This document shows positions 21,459 to 31,143 of a stretch of DNA of 64,000 bases, piece by piece. The notes below the pieces were generated by a model. The model did no database searches. It worked only from the letters and a program-made list of their open reading frames with translations, and had not been told where the DNA came from. Each line of letters starts with the position of its first letter. The first letter of the stretch is position 1. The position numbers and the translations under genes were made by a program. Location: contig JABBOT010000080.1 in the NCBI GenBank assembly GCA_016165875.1, forward strand, positions 8,352,172-8,416,171. The letters run 5' to 3'. The stretch comes from Acanthopleura granulata (taxonomy: Eukaryota > Mollusca > Polyplacophora > Chitonida > Chitonidae).

Positions 21459-21725
21459 GGGGCCTGCGTGACTCAGTTGCTTAGCGCTCTAGCGCAACGT
21501 AATGACCCGGAAGTCTCCCACCAATGCGATCGCTGTGAGTTCAAGACCAGCTCATGCTGGCTTCCTCTTCGACCGTGCGAGGGAAAGTCTGCCAGCAACC
21601 TGCGGATGGCCGTGGGTTTCCCCCGGGCTCTGCCCGGTTTCCTCCCACCATAATGCCGGCCGCCGTCGTGTAAGTGAAACATTCTTGACTACGACGTAAA
21701 ACACCAATCAAATAAATAAATAAAT
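21459..21725 (+). repeat. SINE-1, full length and close to consensus
   Basis: Head GGGGCCTGCGTGACTCAGTT and GCTTAGCGCTCTAGCGC, B-box-like GAGTTCAAGACC, body GCAACCTGCGGATGGCCGTG, tail CAAATAAATAAATAAATG. It is among the least eroded copies in the window. Confidence 0.9.
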
Positions 21726-21972
21726 GTTAAGTTCGAAGGCGCATCGAGGGAATTTAGCCTGAATGTTGTCCACGCTTTACTTAGGCCTATATACAATCGC
21801 TCAACGTGGGCATATATAGAGTTCACATACATTTGTTCATATTATCAAAAGGCACCTATTTTCTGAGATATTGTACACATGTGGAAGGTCTCAAGGTCAG
21901 ATATGGGGAAGCGGATGGTCGTTTGTGTACTAATTGTAATATGTTCCATGTTACAAAGCTTTGTGTCTTCAG

Positions 21973-22044
21973 CGTCGTTTCAAAGAACGGTTGTATTTAT
22001 CCGGGTTGAAACTTTGCTGGGAGAGAATGTGTTTCTGCGTGGAG
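21973..22044 (+). CDS. mosaic protease gene, visible exon 1 (domain start)
   Basis: Encodes [20 protein letters not shown] plus LRG after the acceptor GTGTCTTCAG; donor GTAAGC in phase 1. The F-V-T-GEN pattern resembles the first strands of CBM20. An ATG at 21948 in the same frame would instead give a start without a hydrophobic signal peptide, so an upstream exon is preferred. Confidence 0.65.
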
Positions 22045-25000
22045 GTAAGCCATAAGTTACGTTTTGAAACTTAGAAGGCTTGTTCCATACAGAATACTTC
22101 TGGGTCAGCAAGAAAATAGTTCATTTATACAGCAATATAGGCAACTAATGAACGGGTTGTGGAAACGGTGTGTCGCCGCTCCCACGGTAAACTAGAACGC
22201 AAAAGACTACACCATGGTGAGTGAACTTAGAGCAGCAAAAATAGCTAGGGTTCTATTCCAAATACCCATGTAAATGCCTAAAATGTAAAGCAACTTACAC
22301 GTCCCCTGGGGCTCTGGCTTAAGTGGAGTTAGGTAGAAAAAATGCAGCGGTGGTAATTGAAGTTTATTACACGTAAATTGTCTGGAGTTACTCCAAATGC
22401 TGCATATGTTCTCACCACAGTCATTTAATGACTATTTACTCGAAAACAATGCAAAGAGACTCTGGTCTCGAGAAGTATTACTCCACCAACAGAGTCCTGG
22501 TTTATGCAAATATACATTGTCGTTATAAAACAACAACAACCAAAAAATATGCTTAAACTGGTTACATGTTAAGTAGATATATTGCTAGTCATAAAACTTT
22601 ATGTATTCACATTTCATTTTTGTAGGAGTCCTCCGTGGCTCAGTTGATTAGCGCGCTAGCGCAGCGTAATGACCCGGAAGCCTCCCACCAAGGCTCATGC
22701 TGGCTTCCTCTCTGGCCGTAAGTCGAAAAGCCTGATGGCCACCTTCGGATGGTCGTGGGTTTCGCTTGGGCTGTTCCCGGTTTCCTCCTACCATAATGCT
22801 TGCCGCCATCGTATAAGTGAAATATTGTTAAGAACGGCGTCAAAAATCAATCAAATAAATAAACATATTCTTTTTGTAATAATTGATGGGTGTTTTATAG
22901 GGTGAAGTATATATTTTACATCCCGGCAATGAACAGTGAGTTTGCAGACGCCCCTGGTGTCACTACTTGTAGGTATACTTGAAGACAATGAACGGTCGAC
23001 GAGGCTCACGTGCTTTTGTTTGCGCGTTCTAATGCTCGTTGAATAGACTTGTATTCAGCCAATGTGGTACGTGTATGCGTCACGTGTGAGAAAGTTCGTC
23101 AGTACCTTGCAAAACGTCGGTGATTTACACAGGGCACTCCTGTTTTGTCTGCCCATAAAACCTGCTGCCTTCGTGTAAGTAAAAATTCTTGGCTATGGCG
23201 TTAAACAACAATCAGATAATCATATATATACCCTATCCCTGCAGGTAGGAAGGCTACCTGTTCGATGGATGTCACCAAAGACGCATGCGCTATTCCTATA
23301 AAGCACCGATTGGCTAGTGTTGTCCCTCGTTCAAGCTCGTTCTATCATTGGTCTGTCGGAGACAATTACGTGGACTGGCATGGCCCCGAACAAGGACAAG
23401 GGGAGTATGGGCGCGTGTCGGCCGGCGGAACACCTCTCATCTGGACTACTTCAGAGTAAATTCATGCGTGGATGCACACTTACGCAGCTTCACAGCTGCT
23501 GAAATGAAAAGCCAATATGGCCTCCATCAATTTGTACCTTTTCCGAAATTTCACATGACAGGGTTTTTTCTAGCCAGTTTCTTGTTAAAAACTCAAGTTG
23601 AACAAATCAGAAAACTCTATACATGTAGTTATTCGCCACCAATGTACCAAAAATTCAATGCAAAATTGGTTTAAAACTCAGTTTTCCGATGTTTCTCGTT
23701 GTGGTTACCACAAGAAGGAAATGGCTGGAAAAATACCAACAGGAGCGTTTATCCAAAACTATACACGAAACTAGCTGTGAAATTAAGACTGAATTAAACA
23801 AAGTATGATCTGGTTTGCTTGTATTAAGTTGAGATGGTGATGTAGAAAAAGCAAACGCTATCTTAACAACTACCATATGTAGTAGTTTCTTGTACAAAGG
23901 TCCTTCTGTTCGACGTTTTTAATTTCCCTTTCTTAGTTGCCCAAATGTTGTTGGGGAACTTATGAGACTGAAAGGCGCCCAGAAATGTGTAGCGCTTATA
24001 GAAGGCCTAAAACGCAAACTATTGTAAAAGCACAGACCTTCATAAAGGGAAAGTACCAGCAAAAATAAAGTTATTTTGAGTTAAAAGATCTGAAAATACC
24101 ATCCCTGACTTTTTAAGACTTTTTTTTATCACCTGATTAAATTCAGTCAAATGTCATACTGATAATGTGTGTCAACAGTGGCGTCACAAAACTTTTTGTA
24201 AATCTTTATTTCCACCTCCGAATAAAGTACTGGTGAACCGTATTCTTGAAATGTGTGCCTATGTATGGACAAGCTAACATGCCATTAAAGATCTGCTTTA
24301 GGCCCAGAGAAAAGTCGGCATAACGTCACTATTGACACACACGTTACCGGCATGGTGCATAAAACCAACCAATGCAAGCAAAATATCTGCCTGCATTTAA
24401 TTCAGTGGGGACAAAGTCATAGAAACTCAGTATTTTCAAATACAGCCTTTAATGATTTTTTCATTCAATATAACTTCATTATTGGTGTTACTATGCCATT
24501 AAAAATTAAGTGTTTCGAGTTTAAAGATACAGCTATTGAGCGTTTCCTGATTCAAATTTAATAGGCGCAGAAACGCTGTCGATGATTTCATGAGACCGAA
24601 AGGCGCCCGGAAATGTGGATGGTTTACGCAAGCCCCAAAACCTTACTTTTTCTAATTGCAGCTTGTATCACCTAAACCCCTCATCAAGTCATGCAACGAG
24701 TCCCATAGAAGCGGAAAACCACAATACTGAATAGCAAGTTTTGAGCTTTAGATGTGCGGTCTTTTTCGTTACCTTTATTACAATTTCCGTCACATAAGGC
24801 ATTTGTGCATCAATTGTGAAAAAAAAAAATAAATGAAAATGAATTACGGTTGAAGGATGTTATCGAAGGGTAGGTCAGCTGCAACTGCAATGGGAAACTC
24901 GTATAACCCCTTCCCGCCTTGAACAAAGGGATGCAAAGCCGTGTTGGATTACGTGACACTTCTTGGTGCATGTGTGCTCAGAAAGCACTTAGGTAGTGCA

Positions 25001-28000
25001 CACACACTGCAGCATCACGGCAGAAGACGATGCTTTTGTACCCTTCTGTGTAGCCCGCTTAAGTCTACCATTAAAACATATGTTAAAGGCTGACTTGACA
25101 ACGTCCCGAATCTTAGTGGTATGCGTTTTTGGGTTGTTTATATTGCCGGCGTTCAACACCTCACCTATGTAATGTTAGAATTTATGAGACTGTATAAATA
25201 ATGTCAGAAATTCTCCATTGTCCAGAAAAGGCGGACCTGTGTTAGAAGACAATGGTTTTGGTTACACCCCTCTGAATCATTTCGGATCTCATTTCTGGAT
25301 GATGGACGTCGACATGGACTGTTCTCAAACCGACCAAGGCTGGTTCGAATTTAAGGCAAGCTTTGAAAAGTGTGAGATAGATTTTTCAGTAACTAATGTC
25401 TTAATGCATTTACTAATTGACATTACTTTATGACTAGACGTTCTAGGTAAGTAGATTATTATCTTTGCTAACTGTTAAAGATGACATAAGTTATAATCCA
25501 GAAACGGCTTCCCATGTGGAACATCCATTCAAGCCTGTTTCGCTGCATAATTGAAAACTGATGACTGCTTTTCTTATTCATTTACTTATGTTTTTAATTG
25601 GTGTTTTACGCCGTATTCAAGAATATTTCTCTCTTACACGACAGCGGGAAGCATTATGGTGGGAGCCGGAGGAAGGAGGGGGTGGGGGTCTCCCACCATA
25701 ATGAACAGAGCCCGGGGGAAACCCACGACCATCCGGAGATTGCTCGCCGACCTTCCCACGTACTATCTCACTCACGTAACCAACTTTATTTACTTTAAAT
25801 ACATATTATTTCTTACTTGTTCCCTTGGGAACTAGTGTGTTACTCTGTATAAACGAATCTGTACTAAACAGTGTAACAGAACACCCACAACTTTTGTGTA
25901 TATTACAATAGAGGTACCGTGTGTATCACCAATACATGTTTTGTTGCTTTTTTTTCTCAAGTAAACACTGTGTATACCTCTGGTACGCAAAAGTTGTAAG
26001 TGTTTAGCTTTGTCACACTTCGTGTACTTGTGATTCACAGTCGTTTTCAGTGGGTAGGATGTTATGAAACCGGATCTAGATGCATTTGACTTAAATCACC
26101 CTTTCATGCTTTACGAATGGTGTACAGTGTCGGGCTTGGTGCTTAGCATACTTCGTGTAATACGCTTGGTGTAGATGTACTCTACATTTAGATGTAAGTC
26201 TGACTTTGAGAACTTTGACCATTTGTAAAAATTCCACTCTTACATTTTAGTGATATGTTTTTTTTTAAGGTGTTAATCACTCCAAAGCGAGGATGGGAAT
26301 CCGACATTCTCCAGACATCGGCATGCGGCGGGCATTCCTCAACAAAACGACCACATTCCGGACAAAACCACATGGCGATGTGTGGAAGGTTTAACGTATT
26401 TTATTACGAAAATGGAGGCTGTGTTATCGACAACATCACGACAGCCTTATCGATATGGGAACATCCAAGAGGTATGTAGGCCACTATTGTTAAAAGCCTT
26501 CTACTCGTGTCACGCAGAAATATACATAGACGTTTAGCTTCTTATTATTAACATGCAACGGGGAGACGCTGACGGGCTACCCAGGAGGGCCCAAATTGCA
26601 GTACAAAAGCTTTGTTTCCTGTTACGACGCTGTAGTGTTTTTGCATTACCTAAGTGTTGTGTGAGTACACATACATCTAAAGGTGAGACGTACTACCGGG
26701 AAAGAACAAAACAGTACACAGCTTTGCACCTTTTTGTTGAAGGCGGGAAGGAATTTTATGAGCTCCCCATTAATATTACAACATGTAGCCTGTGTCTGAT
26801 TACTGGTAACATACATGACATGTTATTACGACAAAATTATTATTCATAAGGTATCTGGCTTTTTTTATAACAGACAACATAATAGCAGCTTTGCTAGTGT
26901 CCGATTACTCACGCGTTGCGAGAACCACATAACTCTACAGATATTTGGCGTGTCATTATTGAAAATATTACAACAGCTTAACCAGTGTCAGATTACTCAC
27001 GGATTACCAGTATCAGATTACTCTTCAGATATTTGGTGTGCCATTAGTGAAAACATTACAACGGCTTTAAAAGTGTTACATTATACTCCATGGTTGCATG
27101 GCATACCATTGCTGTACCATTACAACATTGCCGAATTCAGATTTTTCCACAGGTGTTTGGCATCATTAAAAAGGGCTTTACCATGTGCCAAAGTACTCAG
27201 ACACATGTGTATGTAGCTCCCAGTAGGTGTACAGCGTGATAGTCGTAAGAAATAAAATATTCCGATAAAGGTATTGGGCCATTACATGATGGAATTACTG
27301 AAGAAAACCACATGCTAACTAATGAAATACCTTACAGCAGCCTAGGTCCACTTTCAGGGAACTCATTTTCCATGAAATTATTGATAGTACAGGTAAAATG
27401 ATTAATGGGATGGAATAGTTTGGTGTATTTTAAGTACACGATGAGTGTATTGGAAGACAATTCTGTTTTTCTTTTTTTAAACTCAGATGTCAGACAATTT
27501 ATTCTCACACTGCAAACCCCCTTCTTTAAACGCTTTTAAAAAAAATTGCCACATTTCTATGAAATTAGAATAAATTGTGTAATACAATGCTTATCTAAAA
27601 CTCACTGAATTGTTTCCACTTTGTTTTATGTAAATTATAGTGCCGAGCGGACATGTGTACGCAGGCATGATGTTCGGCCTAAGTTCTGAATGTACCAATC
27701 AAATTGTTCTGTATGTGGCCATTTCCCTTCCCAGCGCAGACCTGTGGCAATAGTCCACATTTGAAGGTCAGGAGTTCCTCGACACGATATAGCAACCGTC
27801 AGCCCTTAAAGACGACTGGAGAGTCCAAGAATATCACAGATGTTTCACAAAACCTGATACCCTTGGGGTCACTGTTTGAACTAATCCATCCCAAGAGGAC
27901 AGATACCAGGAATGAGGATATCAATGAAAGCATGAAATCCTTTTCACTTGCCAACGACCACTTTGATGATGCGAAATCGGCACTCAGTCACCTGAAACCA

Positions 28001-31000
28001 TCTCCCCGGATTATGCACGGTCACCCAGCGCCCGAGGGTCGATGGCCCTGGGTGGGGGAGATACTGTATAAGGGCAAACACGGGTGCGGGGCAGTGCTCA
28101 TTTCGCCCCTATGGGCAGTTACGGCGGGGCATTGTGTTAGGACGTAAGTTTGCTTGTTTATTGTATAGCGCCATGTTTCGCTTTGCAGGATTGCGTCCTA
28201 ATTTTTATATTTTATATAGGCTACTTTCTTAGCTGTTTGGTGGTTTATGTTGTTTATTGTTTTCGGAAACTGATCTTGTGATTATTGACCTGGAACGCTC
28301 ATTTTGGTTTCGACGCCCAGTTATATACCCACACCTGAACCGACGATAGTGGGATTCGAACTCGCGAACTCGTTGGTCACATGCAAGCATGACAATCGCA
28401 CCGAGCCAACGGCTGTATGCTTGACAAAAAAATGCTCTCTTTTTTTCTCTGTTGTCCCATTATAGTGCGACGGCGTCTGGGAGCTGGGGACTTTTGCTCA
28501 GGGTTGGAGAACTGGACAGACGGTCATTCAGTGGGTCAGAGAGGGACTACTTTGTGAAGCGGATAATTAAGGTACACTACATGGGATCGGCGGGATGTTC
28601 AATATTCTCACGTGTATATTGAAGCCATTAAATGTAGAATAGATCCCCGTATGTAATAATGCGCTAGTGAAGTACCACTGGCAATCGGGCATTTTCATTC
28701 GGAAAAGGGACACTAGTTAGATACCACTCATGTCATTGTGCCACTGCTTTAGTTATTTATTTCATTGATGTTTTACGCCGTATTCAAGAATATTTCGCTT
28801 GTGTGACAGTGGCCAGTGTTATGGTGGGACGAAGCCGGGTACAGCATGTATAAGGGACTAACGATCTTACACAGCTCTCATTTTGGAACCTTAGATGCAT
28901 GCTGGATTGACCCTCACCTCGGTAGCTCTTAGTTTGTTGGCAATGCTCTGATGAGTATGTATACAGGTTTCACAATATTCATTTATAAATTTGATTGTTT
29001 TGTTACGCTGAACTCGTAAGAATATTTCACTTATTCAACAAAGGCCAGCATTATGGTTTGAGGAAACCGGACAGAATACAGGGAAAACCCACGACCATCC
29101 GCAGGTTGCTGGCAGACCTCACGTACGGCCGGACAGGAAGTCTGCATGAGCTGAACTTGAACTCACAGCGACCGCATTGCTGAGAGGCCCCTGAATCATT
29201 ACGCTGCACTAACGCGCTAACCACCTATGCCATGGATGCCCCAGGTTCCATAATAGTAACCAAGGATCCCCCAATTATCTTTCAGCATCCACTGTTAGAT
29301 AAAGACGATGGAAGCGATGTGGACAACGATAATGACATAGCTTTACTGGAGCTGGCTTATCCAATAGCAGACGTCCCTGGGGTGAGGCCTATTTGCCTGC
29401 CCGACCCCGGGACAGCGGATCAGTTTGCCGGAAGCGAATGTTGGGGAGTTGGTTGGGGCAAAACTGATGGTAACTGCACCTTGAACTGTACATATTAGTG
29501 GGAGGGAATGGGAAAGAGGGAATGCTGTGAAATAGTTGTAACCTTTCGGGATACTGTATATTAGTGGTAACTACACATATATGGCTCACTGTATACAGGG
29601 GGAGGGGGCCTCGTAGCTGAGGGAGTTAGCGCACCAGCTCGGTGTAATAACCCAGGTGCCTCTGTCCAATGCGGTCGCTGTGAGTTCAAGTCCAGCTCAT
29701 GCTGGCTTCCTCTCCGGCCGTACGTGACAAGACCTGCCAGCAACCTACAGATGGTCATGGGCCTCCCCTGTGCTTTCCCCGGTTTCCTCCCTCCATAATG
29801 CTGGCCAGCTGTAAGTGGGAAGATCTACCAGCAACCTGCGGATGGTTGGGCACTCCATTTCCCTCCCACCGTAACGCTGGCCGTCGTCGTGTAAGAGAAA
29901 TATTCTGAAGTACGGCGTCAAATGTCAGTGAAATAAGTAAATAAATACTGTTCACAGTGGTGATGAGTATGAGGGTATGCGAGTATGATGTTAAGTTCAA
30001 AGGGGTCTCCGTGGCTCAGTCGGTTTGTGCGCTATCGAATACCGATACCTGCAGATATATATGGCCTAAAAGATCACATATATGTGGGATTGAATACTCA
30101 TAACGTTTGCATGCAGGCAATGATGCGCATGAGCTACAGGAAGCCAAGATGACGGTTCACACGACAGCCGCGTGCGCACATGACTACGGTCGGCGTGTCT
30201 CGGTCCGACAGCTTTGTGCGGGAGGAGGAAACGTATCGGCCTGCTCTGTGAGTATGAGGACAAATCAGGAAAAATGCTCGTACCGGTGGACCCTTCCACG
30301 TACGACTGGAGATGAAGTCAAGATGAACTGGGTCTGGGCTGCGGATTAACCATTGACTTATGAAGTCACATGCTTAGCCCTAACTCCGGAGGTACATTGG
30401 GTATTGTTAGGGGCGGTGTTTCCTGACACCGTTCCTTGGAGAATTTGTTTTAGGACTCCAGATCTATATTAAAATTCTCCTTCGACAGTTCAGAGGGAAT
30501 TCCGGAATATTGACTTACTTCCTCCTGTTTTCGTTCTTGATGAAGAGCTCACCTAACCTACAAATCTGACCTCTGAACTAGCGAGAATGTGTATACCAAG
30601 GACAACCAACCACCATCCAACCTTACACTCAGAAATTCAACCAATACCGGAACTTTTATTGGCAACGGGAATGTCTAATGACGATCCTCATCACCAAAAA
30701 AAAAAACCGTCTTAGCCTGTGAATTTCGAGCTTTTTTTTTTTTTACAAAAAAGACGTTTGCCACGTTGATGTCATTAAGATCTGAATGTCTGAATTATGA
30801 ACTACAACTAACGTTACCGAAATTTTTGTGATGCAGCCCTTCGTATTGAATTGAAATTGGCCTACTTCTGTATAACCATGACAGCCAAATTAAAATGCGT
30901 CTGTCCTTCAATAACAGGGAGACTCGGGCAGTCCTTTGTCGTGCGCCAAGGGCGGGCGGTGGTACGTGGCTGGCGTAGTTTCGTGGGGAGATGACGGCTG

Positions 31001-31100
31001 CCGGGGAAGGCCGTCAGTTTACACCCGAATATCGGCACACCTAGACTGGATCCGCCAGACCTCCGGGATAGGGAAGGTCTCTGCACCAGTTGTAGGTTAA
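21973..31100 (+). CDS. mosaic protein: carbohydrate-binding-like domain plus S1 chymotrypsin-type protease (5' end missing)
   Basis: Nine exons join without any phase conflict: 21973-22044, 23245-23455, 25226-25355, 26270-26471, 27735-28143, 28466-28571, 29286-29469, 30117-30247, 30918-31100 (541 codons plus TAA). Residues 1-205 form a domain with [45 protein letters not shown] and QNHMAMCG. It opens like a starch-binding CBM20, and I recall similar sequence in marine invertebrate amylases (unverified). Residues 297-541 form an S1 protease: activation at R296/I297, His337 (TAGHC), Asp393 (DIALL), Ser484 (GDSGSP). Cys208 probably ties the propeptide to the catalytic chain. Ser, not Asp, falls at the trypsin-189 position, so cleavage after aromatic or other non-basic residues is inferred. 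No signal-peptide exon was found; secretion is inferred from the family. AATAAA lies at 31138. Confidence 0.85.
22625..22863 (+). repeat. SINE-1 with internal deletion
   Basis: Good head (GTCCTCCGTGGCTCAGTTGA, TTAGCGCGCTAGCGCAGCG), but the B-box segment of about 25 bases is deleted between CCACCAAG and GCTCATGC. Lies in intron 1 of the protease gene. Confidence 0.85.
23150..23225 (+). repeat. SINE 3' fragment, divergent
   Basis: TCGTGTAAGTAAAAATTCTT, GGCGTTAAACAACAATCAG. The TTAAACAACAATC variant differs from the main family and may be another SINE sharing the 3' domain. Confidence 0.6.
23245..23455 (+). CDS. mosaic protease gene, visible exon 2
   Basis: Enters in phase 1 after CCCTGCAG and leaves in phase 2 at TCAGA/GTAAAT. 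Encodes [33 protein letters not shown] and [10 protein letters not shown]. An inverted, decayed paralogue lies at 17700-17965. Confidence 0.8.
23460..25225. other. intron of the mosaic protease gene
   Basis: 1.77 kb with no recognised repeat family or extra exon. It is AT-rich with scattered A runs. Confidence 0.5.
25226..25355 (+). CDS. mosaic protease gene, visible exon 3
   Basis: Enters in phase 2 and encodes [34 protein letters not shown]. Its 3' end is AAG/GCAAGC: a GC-AG intron is required to join the next exon in frame. Confidence 0.8.
25588..25772 (-). repeat. SINE-1 copy with snap-back rearrangement
   Basis: Antisense SINE in the GC-AG intron. GCATTATGGTGGGAG is followed about 35 bases later by its inverse CTCCCACCATAATG, a small hairpin not present in other copies. 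Confidence 0.75.
26270..26471 (+). CDS. mosaic protease gene, visible exon 4 (domain end)
   Basis: Encodes [39 protein letters not shown] and ends WEHPR in phase 1. Joining to 27735 gives AQTCG and the protease. Joining instead to an acceptor at 27640 keeps phase but stops after 37 codons at 27751. Confidence 0.8.
27735..28143 (+). CDS. mosaic protease gene, visible exon 5 (linker, activation site, His)
   Basis: Acceptor TTTCCCTTCCCAG. About 90 residues of polar Ser/Asn-rich linker follow Cys208. Then come [19 protein letters not shown]322 and WAVTAGHC with the catalytic His337. Donor GTAAGT in phase 2. Confidence 0.88.
28466..28571 (+). CDS. mosaic protease gene, visible exon 6
   Basis: One base completes Thr341, then 35 codons with [13 protein letters not shown] and YFVKRIIK, the strand leading to the catalytic Asp loop. 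Donor GTACAC, phase 0. Confidence 0.87.
28755..28852 (-). repeat. SINE-1 3' fragment
   Basis: ATGTTTTACGCCGTATTCAA through GGCCAGTGTTATGGTGGGAC. The copy stops before the body. Confidence 0.75.
28988..29242 (-). repeat. SINE-1, full length, abutting a protease exon
   Basis: Antisense copy whose tRNA-like head (AACGCGCTAACCACC) ends 43 bases before the exon start at 29286. The 3' splice environment is therefore almost entirely bounded by SINE sequence. Confidence 0.85.
29286..29469 (+). CDS. mosaic protease gene, visible exon 7 (Asp)
   Basis: The acceptor is ATCTTTCAG at 29285. The reading frame stays open further upstream into a SINE, but only this start restores phase with exon 6. Encodes [20 protein letters not shown] with Asp393, VRPICLP and CWGVGWGKT. 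Confidence 0.88.
29602..29946 (+). repeat. SINE-1 with internal tandem duplication
   Basis: The head and B-box-like GAGTTCAAGTCC are followed by two successive copies of the middle part (CCAGCAACCTACAGATGG at 29738, CCAGCAACCTGCGGATGG at 29829), then the tail. Its length is about 345 bp instead of 270. Confidence 0.8.
29998..30037 (+). repeat. SINE-1 head-only fragment
   Basis: AAGGGGTCTCCGTGGCTCAG and TCGGTTTGTGCGCTATCG, then unrelated sequence. The 3' part is absent, unlike the usual 5' truncation. Confidence 0.6.
30117..30247 (+). CDS. mosaic protease gene, visible exon 8
   Basis: Encodes [23 protein letters not shown] and ends VSACS, so the Ser at the pocket base (trypsin 189) is just before this splice site. 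Donor GTGAGT, phase 0. Confidence 0.87.
30918..31100 (+). CDS. mosaic protease gene, last exon (catalytic Ser)
   Basis: Begins GDSGSPLSC (Ser484; the usual second Gly of GDSGGP is Ser). Then [20 protein letters not shown] and the terminal helix HLDWIRQ, then TAA. Gly at 216 and Ser at 226 leave a fairly open pocket. Confidence 0.9.
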   Translation, partial: GDSGSPLSCAKGGRWYVAGVVSWGDDGCRGRPSVYTRISAHLDWIRQTSGIGKVSAPVVG

Positions 31101-31137
31101 AGTTCGCAAAGAACTTCTTTTCTGACAAAAATAATTC

Positions 31138-31143
31138 AATAAA
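31138..31143 (+). terminator. polyadenylation signal of the protease gene
   Basis: AATAAA 38 bases after the TAA stop. A second AATAAA lies about 90 bases further on. Confidence 0.7.

Noticed and set aside
23297..23302. TATAAA shared by 23297 and 17928 as paired promoters
   Set aside because: The motif lies inside coding sequence (IPIKH) of the domain exon and its inverted pseudoexon; third-position changes show it was conserved as protein.
27711..27739. A 24-29 base micro-intron with GTATGT donor
   Set aside because: Too short for a spliceosomal intron and both possible acceptors break the reading phase; direct splicing of exon 4 to 27735 works.
29232..29285. Upstream extension of protease exon 7 (MDAPGSIIV...)
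   Set aside because: It is SINE and intron sequence; the acceptor at 29285 alone restores phase 0 with exon 6.
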